Shown here piece by piece: positions 1 to 6,756 of a stretch of 7,716 nucleotides of DNA (its first letter is position 1; every line of letters starts with the position of its first letter). A program made the translations under genes and the position numbers. Location of the stretch: the NCBI GenBank assembly GCA_013202935.1, contig JABMRG010000128.1, positions 1-7,716 of the forward strand, in the 5' to 3' direction. This stretch comes from Candidatus Omnitrophota bacterium. GTDB taxonomy: Bacteria; Omnitrophota; Gorgyraeia; JABMRG01. The notes below the pieces were generated by a model that was not told the DNA's origin, did no database searches, and saw only the letters and a program-made list of their open reading frames with translations.

Positions 1-98
1 GCAACCTTCTTCTTGGCCTTCTTCTTTACCTTTTTCCTTGCAACCTTCTTCTTGGCCTTCTTCTTTACCTTTTTCCTTGCAACCTTCTTCTTGGCCTT
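1..98 (-). repeat. 39-nt tandem repeat encoding the lysine-rich tail
   Basis: Two perfect 39-nt copies (1-39 and 40-78) are followed by about half a third copy (79-98), and the array probably continues beyond the left edge. Each unit is 13 codons and keeps the frame, coding AKKKVARKKVKKK on the minus strand. Copies are identical even at third codon positions, which points to recent expansion by slippage or recombination. The copy number is likely to vary between strains and to be unreliable in short-read assemblies. Confidence 0.9.
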
Positions 99-329
99 TT
101 TTCTCTTTTTGCCGCGGGCCATCTTTGCCATTGAGACATCGCCTTGCTTATCGACGAAGTAGAGATACCCTGATTGCCTTTTGATACCGGCCTTCACAAC
201 AACTTTAGGTGAACCGCCTTTTTTCTTGCCGCGGGCCATCTTTGCCATTGAAACATTACCTTTTTTATCTATATAGTACAGATAACCCTTTTCCCTCTTA
301 ATTTTGCACTTCAAAACTTTAGTCGCCAT
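1..329 (-). CDS. Lysine-rich, histone-H1-like basic protein with two repeated modules (3' end cut off)
   Basis: This reading frame starts at the ATG at 329-327 and runs off the left edge after 109 full codons, so the C-terminus is missing. Seen in the translation: two copies of a module containing GYLYY(I/V)DK-G-VSMAKMARGKK (conserved Gly-Tyr at residues 15-16 and 54-55, MARGKK at 31-36 and 70-75), exactly 39 residues apart. From residue 76 follows a Lys/Arg/Ala/Val tail built of a 13-residue repeat, AKKKVARKKVKKK. No acidic patch, signal peptide or membrane segment is visible. Tails of this composition are known from bacterial histone-H1-like proteins that coat DNA, so a cytoplasmic nucleoid or nucleic-acid-binding role is inferred. 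The module itself is one I know only from uncharacterised short proteins and I cannot name it. The start is fixed by a strong Shine-Dalgarno at 341-350 and a good promoter at 384-412, which suggest high expression as a separate unit. The protein is real with high confidence; its function is tentative. Confidence 0.85.
   Translation of the reverse strand, partial: MATKVLKCKIKREKGYLYYIDKKGNVSMAKMARGKKKGGSPKVVVKAGIKRQSGYLYFVDKQGDVSMAKMARGKKRKKAKKKVARKKVKKKAKKKVARKKVKKKAKKKV
102..308 (-). repeat. Duplicated coding module, two copies 117 nt apart
   Basis: The two protein modules (nucleotides about 308-219 and 191-102) are an internal duplication. A 24-nt stretch is identical between 111-134 and 228-251, an offset of 117 nt. 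It encodes the conserved SMAKMARG part. The rest has diverged but keeps the Gly-Tyr-Leu-Tyr-aromatic and Asp-Lys-x-Gly positions, so selection acts on the module. Confidence 0.8.
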
Positions 330-340
330 ATTTTTATTTT

Positions 341-350
341 TCACCTCCTC
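341..350 (-). promoter_or_regulatory. Strong Shine-Dalgarno for the lysine-rich protein
   Basis: On the minus strand this reads GAGGAGGTGA, nine bases of which match the anti-Shine-Dalgarno end of 16S rRNA. It ends 11 nt before the ATG at 329-327. It is the strongest ribosome binding site in the window and settles the start of the lysine-rich gene. Confidence 0.85.
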
Positions 351-383
351 TCATAATTTTTTTTATCATCTATTATGTATTTT

Positions 384-412
384 ATTTTACTCTTTTTATT
401 AGACGAGTGCAA
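384..412 (-). promoter_or_regulatory. Sigma70-type promoter of the lysine-rich protein
   Basis: Minus strand: a -35 box TTGCAC (412-407), a 17-nt spacer and a -10 box TAAAAT (389-384). Transcription would start near 377, giving a leader of about 50 nt that contains the strong Shine-Dalgarno. The surrounding 330-440 interval is very AT-rich and has no GC-rich hairpin, so no intrinsic terminator for the upstream 1331-residue gene is visible there. Confidence 0.6.
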
Positions 413-440
413 GCTTTTTTTTATTTTTTTTTCTAAAAAA

Positions 441-3400
441 TTATGCAGCCTGCGAAATTAATTTAAGAGCTTTTTGGTCTGTAACTATAGAAGAGGCTCC
501 GGCAGAAGTATGAGTGACGGATACAGCTTGAGGCGTTTCGGATTCATGGCCTATTGATTGTGTAAGTTTTAAAATTGAATTTCTAAGCTGTATGTCGAGA
601 CTTTCTCTTAAATCCGAGTTAACAACAACAAATACTACATTTCTTAAATAAAATATATGATACTCTCCGTCTCTTATTTCACCAGAAAGAACCCCTTTAA
701 ACCTTACGTTAGGATTACCTTCTAAACTTAAAGCTTCTATGATTTGCGTGCGTGCTCTTTCTCTATCCTCGGGTCTGATCAATACGCTGAATGGATCCGG
801 TTTGAATTTGCGAAGTTTTTCCTGCCAGTCCCCTATGTCTTCCTTTGCTTGAGGTAAAAATCTAGTTATGCTTTCTGGCGTAGCAAACCTGCACGCTCCA
901 TAAATATTTATTAGTGTTTCGACATCTGGTGTATCAGCATCTATACATTTTAAGATCTGGCTCTCAGCTTTTTTTAAAGCTGCGTTTAATTCTTTATAGG
1001 CATAACTGTATAGTTCATCAATCATCTTCCTTGTCTCATCTCTGTCCTTCCAGAAGCTGACACTTACCATTTTACGTGTTATCTCTGTCTCTGTAACTGA
1101 CGCGCGTATCCATAAAAACATTATTGGCCTGCCATCAACATAGAACCAACAACTCATTCCACCTCGTCCATCTCCACAGATATCATCTATTTCTCTCTGC
1201 TCTCTGTAATATTTCCACTCATGTGTAACCTCGTCTACTCTCTCACCAGCCTTCGCCATTTCTTGAGCAATTTGAGCCTTTATACCACCTACTACATTCT
1301 CCTCCACGTAACTTCTGAAGGCTACCTTAAAGGCACCCTTAAGCCAGTCGCTTGTCTGACCAAGCTCACAAGGTAAGGGTGGACCTCTATATATACCACG
1401 TGAATCAAAGACAGTTGTGGTCTTTTCAGGTGGCAAGGTCTCTACAATATCAGCAAGGTCAGCATCTTCCTGATATCTATCCATCTGACCAGAAAGAAGG
1501 CACCAGACTTCAAAAAGATCTGCCCCAAATAATTCTTCTCCACCAATAAAGCCTAGTATTGTCTTATAGCACTGTCTTGGTTCACGTACCTTAACATCAA
1601 GGCTAAATACACTAGCATGAGTCCCTTCTGCCAGTGCCAGCACTCTCTCCTTCGCCTTTTCTTCATCATAACCTAGTGCTTCCATAAGCGCTTGTTGACG
1701 CTCTTCTCCAGCAGTAACAATATTAGGCTCACCTGTTTCTGCTCTTCGGGTTGTAGTACCAATCATGGCGTCTATCTGTTCTACAATAAGAGATGTTGCG
1801 TCATTGACACAGACACCAAATTCCTTGCGCAGATCTATAGGCTTATCAGGATTTATCTGAAGACTGCCATCTTCTCCACGTATGACCCATTCTTCTCGAA
1901 GCGCTGTCTCTGCTATACGTTCTATATAGTCAAAGGCAAATAGATTCTGCACACCTGGCATTAGAATAATCTCATTTACCGCTTTAGCAAAATCTTCTAT
2001 TCTCTTTGCAGCTTTTGCCTTTCTAATAATCTTATCTATCTCTGCCATAAACAGAGCATCTGCCATATCAGCACGCATCTCATTAACGCGTCTTAACCTG
2101 GTCAATGCAATATTTTTTCTATCCCTATCTGTATCATACCCTATACCAAATAGAACATTCTCCCCGCTTTTTAATGCCTCCAGCATAGAGATTACAACAT
2201 CCCTCATACTGTTTTCATCTATCGGGTTAGGATCGTGTGCTGTCATATCAAATCTCATCCTGTTATTAATCTCTCTTACTCTAAAATTATAACTCTCAAG
2301 ATAATCTCTTTCCTGAGCTGTACCACCACAAGGGTCTGCTATAACAAAATAATTATTTTTACCAATCAATTCTGCAAACTGAGCTTTATGAGCCTCGACT
2401 TCGTGAGGTTTATCTCTTCCGGTAATTACTCTATCTGAGACTTTATCATAAATTCTTCTGCCTTCAACTCTGAATCCTCCTACACTCTCATAGACTTCTC
2501 TTACCCTGACTGGTTCTAAAGAATTCAGCTGGGTTGCTACACCATTGGCATACTCCACTAGATTTTCTGCGTTGACCTTTTGCTGATAATCTCTTATAAA
2601 TCTCTCTGCCTCTTCTGCAGATATTATCTTTCCATCAGATTTTCCAAGCTTTACACCATTATAACCAACCGGGTTATGGCTTGCGCTTATATAAATAAAA
2701 CCATTAGCTCCAACTTCTCTGGTATATATTATAGCCTCTACCACATTTGAAACAAAAGTATACCTTACACTTATACCCTCACTCAATAGGCTGCGTACTG
2801 CAATATCAGCTAGTGTCTGTCCTGTAAAGCGGGTATCTATAGCAACAACAACTTCGCGCACTTCCTCTTCTGGTTCTTTCTCTGCTGCATCACGTCTTAA
2901 AAAATCAACAAAACCTTTTGTTATGGCTGCTGTCCTTATCTTTGCAGCATCAGAAACATTTGTGCTCACTCCATCAAAAACCCTTAAGAGTATATCAAAT
3001 ATAGCCCTTATTCCAGAATGTGATTCTGCTGCAGTTCCCTCCAACGCCTCCATATCAGAAATTAGGCGTTCCGGCTTAATCTCATTTGGAAAAGGCTGCT
3101 GATCAGGATCTCCTATTTCAAATCCTGTTGCATGTGGGTCAGCATCAAAATTATTATCTAGAATCGTTCTGCATATGCCCTGCCATATAGGAGTCAGGGC
3201 CTGACCAAGGCCTGGATCTTCTGCTATAATGGCATCATACCTAGCTTGGCATAGCCTAAAAGTTTCAGGCCTGTTTGCCCTTATCCATACAAAAATATCT
3301 CTTGGAGTATAGACATTGTTTTCAATAAGACTAGGTAGAGAGATAAGTAGTTTATCCACAGTCGCTTCATTAATTTCTAGTTCTGATTTTGCTATGCCAA

Positions 3401-4436
3401 AATATAGTTCTTCTAACTTCTCTCTGTCATCTGGCTGATACAATTCAGCATCACCTGCAGAGGATGATCTTGTATCAGCTGGTGGTATCCCTATCAGCTT
3501 TAATAGCTCTAACGGTTTTTGAAGCTTTTCTAAATGCTCAGTCATACCAGTGTAATTCTTGCCTTCTAGTGCTACCACTTTTTGAGCAGTTTCAATCTCC
3601 CTGTAAACTCTTTCACGATCTCCATGTACAGAACCCATAGAGAACGTCCAGACTGGATATTGTTCTATAAGCTGCTTAAAAATAAGCACAAGGTTGCTTA
3701 CAGACTCCTGTTTCTGCGGTGTATCTGCAGGTATAAGCACTTCTGAATAAGATACAAGATTAGAAACTATGCTTATTCTTTCTTTCCTTAGCAATTTTTC
3801 ATTTACACCATTAGCAACCAGAAAACCCATAGAATCATTCATAGCATCTAACAGAATTTTAATATCTGACTTCTGAAATAGGACTAGATTACTATCTCTA
3901 GACATTATATCTATAGCATTTATCAAAATATAATAGTCTCTAAAGTTTTCAGTAAGCCTAGCATCTGCTACATTCCTTTCGTTATAAAAACTGATTGATA
4001 AGAATAGCTGCGCAATATCTACAAAACCAGCTGCTGGTTGGATAACCAGCTGCCTGAATGTCATAGGATGCCTATCAAGATATAATCTCATTTCTGGATT
4101 TGCACTGGCCATATTTTGGAATGCATCTGGTGTTCTCTCTAAAATTTCAGCTTCTGTTAAAGGATCTATCTTGGCAAAGGCTGAATGGCCTGCTGCTAAG
4201 AACCTCTTAATTACTGGTTTTAAAGCTGGCCTTCTGCCTATCATGATACGCATCAAGCCATTATCAGCACGTGTGTCTGAGCCAGCAGATGAAGGACTGG
4301 AACCAGCAGAGACAGCGGCAGCTATGGGTCTTAAGGTATGAGTTGGGTTATTGGTAATAGGTAAAGGGGCAATGCTGATCCCACTGCTTTGCAGTATAAA
4401 AATAGCTATGATTATAAGTGATATAAGTTTTTTCAT
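441..4436 (-). CDS. Giant exported protein with a diverged phosphohexomutase (PMM/PGM) core
   Basis: A 1331-residue protein. Residues 1-19 look like a signal peptide or membrane anchor: two lysines, a hydrophobic run at 4-15, then QSSG. Low-complexity Ser/Ala/Gly linkers with SAG or SSAG occur at 43-52, 325-328 and 1310-1313. Residues about 60-520 are mostly predicted-helical and unrecognised. The core from about 525 to 1160 resembles alpha-D-phosphohexomutases, which interconvert sugar 1- and 6-phosphates. It has the catalytic loop SASHNP (584-589, phospho-serine candidate S586), the metal loop D768-x-D770-x-D772-R773, a possible degenerate sugar loop EGTH (937-940) where ESGH is usual, and RASVTE (1111-1116) in place of the phosphate loop RPSGTEP. 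The spacing from serine loop to phosphate loop, 525 residues, exceeds that of ordinary family members, so insertions are likely. Residues about 1216-1300 form an unrecognised C-terminal domain. The family is normally cytoplasmic and 450-600 residues long, so size and export signal are both unusual. Substrate and activity are unknown. The Shine-Dalgarno is weak (AGGGG inside a hairpin). Confidence 0.85.
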   Translation of the reverse strand: MKKLISLIIIAIFILQSSGISIAPLPITNNPTHTLRPIAAAVSAGSSPSSAGSDTRADNGLMRIMIGRRPALKPVIKRFLAAGHSAFAKIDPLTEAEILERTPDAFQNMASANPEMRLYLDRHPMTFRQLVIQPAAGFVDIAQLFLSISFYNERNVADARLTENFRDYYILINAIDIMSRDSNLVLFQKSDIKILLDAMNDSMGFLVANGVNEKLLRKERISIVSNLVSYSEVLIPADTPQKQESVSNLVLIFKQLIEQYPVWTFSMGSVHGDRERVYREIETAQKVVALEGKNYTGMTEHLEKLQKPLELLKLIGIPPADTRSSSAGDAELYQPDDREKLEELYFGIAKSELEINEATVDKLLISLPSLIENNVYTPRDIFVWIRANRPETFRLCQARYDAIIAEDPGLGQALTPIWQGICRTILDNNFDADPHATGFEIGDPDQQPFPNEIKPERLISDMEALEGTAAESHSGIRAIFDILLRVFDGVSTNVSDAAKIRTAAITKGFVDFLRRDAAEKEPEEEVREVVVAIDTRFTGQTLADIAVRSLLSEGISVRYTFVSNVVEAIIYTREVGANGFIYISASHNPVGYNGVKLGKSDGKIISAEEAERFIRDYQQKVNAENLVEYANGVATQLNSLEPVRVREVYESVGGFRVEGRRIYDKVSDRVITGRDKPHEVEAHKAQFAELIGKNNYFVIADPCGGTAQERDYLESYNFRVREINNRMRFDMTAHDPNPIDENSMRDVVISMLEALKSGENVLFGIGYDTDRDRKNIALTRLRRVNEMRADMADALFMAEIDKIIRKAKAAKRIEDFAKAVNEIILMPGVQNLFAFDYIERIAETALREEWVIRGEDGSLQINPDKPIDLRKEFGVCVNDATSLIVEQIDAMIGTTTRRAETGEPNIVTAGEERQQALMEALGYDEEKAKERVLALAEGTHASVFSLDVKVREPRQCYKTILGFIGGEELFGADLFEVWCLLSGQMDRYQEDADLADIVETLPPEKTTTVFDSRGIYRGPPLPCELGQTSDWLKGAFKVAFRSYVEENVVGGIKAQIAQEMAKAGERVDEVTHEWKYYREQREIDDICGDGRGGMSCWFYVDGRPIMFLWIRASVTETEITRKMVSVSFWKDRDETRKMIDELYSYAYKELNAALKKAESQILKCIDADTPDVETLINIYGACRFATPESITRFLPQAKEDIGDWQEKLRKFKPDPFSVLIRPEDRERARTQIIEALSLEGNPNVRFKGVLSGEIRDGEYHIFYLRNVVFVVVNSDLRESLDIQLRNSILKLTQSIGHESETPQAVSVTHTSAGASSIVTDQKALKLISQAA

Positions 4437-4445
4437 GACAAAAAT

Positions 4446-4474
4446 AAACCCCTGGCGTTATTTGCCAGGGGTTT
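4446..4474 (-). terminator. GC-rich hairpin with T-rich tail: intrinsic terminator or leader attenuator
   Basis: Perfect 11-bp arms (AAACCCCTGGC at 4446-4456 and GCCAGGGGTTT at 4464-4474) enclose a 7-nt loop. Read on the minus strand the hairpin is followed by TTTATTTTTG, the usual shape of a rho-independent terminator. It lies 112 nt past the nadX stop and could end the cofactor operon. It also ends only 9 nt before the ATG of the 1331-residue gene and contains that gene's only candidate ribosome binding bases, so it could regulate that gene. In the plus direction the T-run is poor. Confidence 0.7.
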
Positions 4475-4481
4475 CTCATTA

Positions 4482-4534
4482 TGGGGACACTTTACTTACT
4501 TTACTATGTATTAAGCTAATGTAAAGTGTCCCCA
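4482..4534. repeat. Palindromic element with TGGGGACACTTTAC ends (REP/MITE-like)
   Basis: Perfect 14-bp inverted arms, TGGGGACACTTTAC at 4482-4495 and GTAAAGTGTCCCCA at 4521-4534, flank a 25-nt AT-rich centre that holds short TTAC/TTTAC direct repeats. No transposase is encoded within it. GGGGACA-type palindrome ends are, to my knowledge, common as dispersed extragenic repeats near REP-associated (IS200-like) transposases in many uncultivated bacteria, so a non-autonomous mobile repeat is inferred. If transcribed, it folds into a strong stem. Confidence 0.65.
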
Positions 4535-4545
4535 GTATTAATGCT

Positions 4546-4574
4546 ATTATACTATGCTATAGTATTAAAATCAA
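4546..4574 (-). promoter_or_regulatory. Near-consensus sigma70-type promoter between nadX and the giant gene
   Basis: Minus strand: a -35 box TTGATT (4574-4569), a 17-nt spacer and a perfect -10 box TATAAT (4551-4546). The -35 box starts 11 nt past the nadX stop codon. Transcription would start near 4539, immediately before the palindrome at 4534. The RNA would carry both hairpins before the ATG at 4436, or would stop at the second hairpin as a short RNA. Confidence 0.65.
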
Positions 4575-4585
4575 GAAAAAAGGGG

Positions 4586-5398
4586 TTACGTACCGATTTT
4601 TTGGGAGGGATTGAGGATCTGCTTTAAGGTAGCTAATGCTGACAACGGGGCGAGAAAGCTTGTCTTCGGATTTGTCGGAGAAGGAACATTTTCCGTGCGG
4701 CTAACTAACCTTCCAAAGTCTCCTTCTACCTCCAGCTCATGCATATTTACCATATACTCTGGAGATGTGACAATCTTTACTCTGGTCTTTTTAGCTCCAA
4801 TACCTGCTATACTTAAGAGTGCTGATACATTTATATTTTTCGGGAACGCCTTAACAGCATCTTCTGCTGTACCCTCAAATATAACTTGTTCACCTGTAAT
4901 AGCGTCGATATCTATATCCTTCTCTATTATATATGGTGCTCCTTTTAGGCCCTTGGGGGGTTTCCGTGTTGTCAAAGTAACCTTCCTTACATTGGCTAAT
5001 TTAGCAGATTTAAGCCCATCCAGGCCGCATATTGCGCCACTTGGCAATATAATCGTTGCTTTCTTTTTTTCTGCAAGAGAAAAGAGAGACTTATAATCTT
5101 TTATAAGCCCGCCTATGCTCATGACCATCACATCTTTTCCCTTTGTAAGCGCCTTCTTGCATATATTACAAGATATGCTGCTTGAGGCGGCTTCTATTAT
5201 AAGGTCTGACTTTTCTATAAGTTGATCAAGGGAAAGAATAGGAATTTTCTTGGATAACTTTTTTGATAGCACTTTTGCCTTCTCTTCATCTATATCACAA
5301 AGCCCTGCCAGCCTTGCAAGGAGCTTAAAATCTTTGTTTATTCTCTTAGCAAGAAAAGTTCCTATTGTACCACAGCCGACTATACCGATGGTTTTCAT
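4586..5398 (-). CDS. nadX: L-aspartate dehydrogenase
   Basis: A 270-residue NAD(P)-dependent enzyme that oxidises L-aspartate to iminoaspartate, the first step of de novo NAD synthesis. It replaces the flavin oxidase NadB and does not need oxygen or fumarate as electron acceptor. Seen: an N-terminal Rossmann fold with GCGTIG (8-13) after a beta strand, the acidic D35 ending the second strand, and LTTRKPP (142-148). Further on come FEGTAEDAVKAFPKNINVSA (174-193) and NMHELEVEGDFG (218-229), with H220 at the position expected for the catalytic histidine, then NVPSPTNPKTS near the C-terminus. The length is slightly above the usual 235-270. The ATG at 5398 is supported by GAGGT at 5404-5408. It follows nadA after 26 nt, whose product uses the unstable iminoaspartate, so the pair is functionally coherent. 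It is the last gene of the operon. Confidence 0.93.
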   Translation of the reverse strand: MKTIGIVGCGTIGTFLAKRINKDFKLLARLAGLCDIDEEKAKVLSKKLSKKIPILSLDQLIEKSDLIIEAASSSISCNICKKALTKGKDVMVMSIGGLIKDYKSLFSLAEKKKATIILPSGAICGLDGLKSAKLANVRKVTLTTRKPPKGLKGAPYIIEKDIDIDAITGEQVIFEGTAEDAVKAFPKNINVSALLSIAGIGAKKTRVKIVTSPEYMVNMHELEVEGDFGRLVSRTENVPSPTNPKTSFLAPLSALATLKQILNPSQKIGT

Positions 5399-5424
5399 AA
5401 GTTACCTCAGTGATTTAAGTTATT

Positions 5425-6399
5425 TTATGTACCTGAAATAGATACCCATTTCTTCTCACCTGATACAGCGAGCATCCTCTCAACTGACTTCTGAGCCTTC
5501 TTTCTTATATTCTCAGGAACCTGCACCTTATATACCATAAGCTCCAGTGAATGTGCTATCCAGCCTAAGGTTGTAAGCTTCATATTCGCGCATATCAGAT
5601 TATCGGTAGGCAGGAAAAACCTCTTACCAGGATTATCCTTTTTCAGCTTATAAAGCATGCCCATCTCTGTTCCTATAATAAAATCTTTCTTTTTGCTCTT
5701 CTTAACATACTCAATCATCCCGCCTGTAGATGTAACATGATCTGCAAGCCTTAGTATCCCCGGGTTGCACTCTGGGTGTGCTATAAACTCCGCATTAAGA
5801 TGGAGTTTCTTTACAGCCAATATCTGGTCAGGAAGCACCCTTATATGAGTTGGACAAAAACCCTGCCAGATTATTATTTCCTTATCAGGAACCTCAGACT
5901 GTACATACAGGCCTAAGTTCTTATCCGGAACAAAGATAACCTGTTTTTCTTTTAATGAACGTACTATCTCAACAGCATTTCGTGAGGTACAGCATATATC
6001 ACTTTCTGCTTTTATTGCTGCAGAGGTATTTACATAGCATACGGCCGGAACGCCAGGATGCTTCTTCTTCATCTGCCTTAAGGCCTCTGGTGTGATCATG
6101 TCTGCCATAGGACAACCTGCCTCTTTAACAGGCAAAAGAACTGTTTTCTTAGGGTTTAATATATACGCTGTCTCTGCCATAAAATGGACTCCGCAGAAGA
6201 CTATCACATCAGCATCAATCTTAAGCGCTGCCTTACTTAAGCCCAGTGAATCACCAGTGATATCAGCTATATCCTGCACCTCATCCCTTTGGTAGTTATG
6301 GACGATAATAACCGCATTGCGTTCCTTCTTAAGCTCTTCTATGCGCTTCTTTAAATTCTCATTATACTTCTTATCATCAGCTCCTGAATAGTGGCCCAT
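5425..6399 (-). CDS. nadA: Quinolinate synthase
   Basis: A 324-residue [4Fe-4S] enzyme that condenses iminoaspartate with dihydroxyacetone phosphate to quinolinate, the NAD precursor, in the cytoplasm. Seen: HNYQ (34-37), ITGDSLGLSK (47-56), GCPMAD (95-100), YVNTSAAIKA (122-131), CCTSRNA (136-142), PDKNLG (158-163), WQGFCPTH (178-185), HPEC (208-211), and N-x-x-C-x-N-M near 267-273. The three cluster ligands are most likely C96, C182 and C270, whose spacing of 86 and 88 residues fits the family. The length is typical of the compact bacterial/archaeal form. The Shine-Dalgarno AAGGGG lies in the last codons of panD, whose stop is only 3 nt upstream, so translation is probably coupled. The next enzyme, NadC, is not in the window. 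Confidence 0.96.
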   Translation of the reverse strand: MGHYSGADDKKYNENLKKRIEELKKERNAVIIVHNYQRDEVQDIADITGDSLGLSKAALKIDADVIVFCGVHFMAETAYILNPKKTVLLPVKEAGCPMADMITPEALRQMKKKHPGVPAVCYVNTSAAIKAESDICCTSRNAVEIVRSLKEKQVIFVPDKNLGLYVQSEVPDKEIIIWQGFCPTHIRVLPDQILAVKKLHLNAEFIAHPECNPGILRLADHVTSTGGMIEYVKKSKKKDFIIGTEMGMLYKLKKDNPGKRFFLPTDNLICANMKLTTLGWIAHSLELMVYKVQVPENIRKKAQKSVERMLAVSGEKKWVSISGT

Positions 6400-6402
6400 C
6401 TC

Positions 6403-6756
6403 TTACCCCTTTTTAATCTTGTTATTTTCGCCCAAAATTATCGCCTTTGACGCAAAGGTAGAAGCCTCTTTTGACTCAACAAGGCAGTATGATATTATTA
6501 TTACCCTGTCACCTGGCTGTGCCCAGCGTGCAGCAGCGCCATTCATACAGATAGTGCCGCTACCAGAATCTCCTTCAATAACATATGTCTCAACTCTTGT
6601 ACCATTATTCAGGTTGACAATCTGAACTTTCTCGCCGGGAAATATATCTGCTGCCTTGAGAAGTTCTGAATCGATGGTTATACTTCCGGTATAATTTAAG
6701 TTCGCGTCTGTTACTGCTGCATTGTGGATCTTTGATTTGTAGATTATTCTTAGCAT
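6403..6756 (-). CDS. panD: Aspartate 1-decarboxylase proenzyme
   Basis: A 117-residue pyruvoyl enzyme that decarboxylates L-aspartate to beta-alanine for pantothenate synthesis. Seen: the self-cleavage site G24-S25 in YTGSITID, where S25 becomes the pyruvoyl group and residues 1-24 the beta chain. K9, H11, Y22, R54, T57, Y58 and N72-GAAAR fall at the numbered positions of the E. coli enzyme. The length is normal (usual range about 115-130). The ATG at 6756 lies inside the end of panC with a 7-nt overlap, and GGGGAG just upstream in panC serves as ribosome binding site. No panM/panZ-type maturation factor is seen here. Its product is the substrate of the gene before it. Confidence 0.97.
   Translation of the reverse strand: MLRIIYKSKIHNAAVTDANLNYTGSITIDSELLKAADIFPGEKVQIVNLNNGTRVETYVIEGDSGSGTICMNGAAARWAQPGDRVIIISYCLVESKEASTFASKAIILGENNKIKKG

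Noticed and set aside
1..98. Tandem repeat considered as a CRISPR array
   Set aside because: Copies are adjacent with no unique spacers, and the unit is in-frame coding sequence for a lysine-rich tail.
413..440. A/T-run region after the giant gene as an intrinsic terminator
   Set aside because: It contains only short A and T runs with no GC-rich stem, so a terminator cannot be supported.
1352..3640. Several plus-strand open frames of 60-83 codons
   Set aside because: All lie antisense within the 1331-residue gene, lack ribosome binding sites of note and have cysteine- and serine-rich translations typical of shadow frames.
4348..4479. A minus-strand 43-codon frame starting in the leader hairpin, a possible leader peptide
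   Set aside because: It has no good ribosome binding site, overlaps the signal-peptide coding region out of frame and shows no regulatory codon run.
4611..5096. A plus-strand open frame of 161 codons
   Set aside because: It lies fully antisense inside nadX, whose conserved motifs explain the region; its translation shows no recognisable domain.
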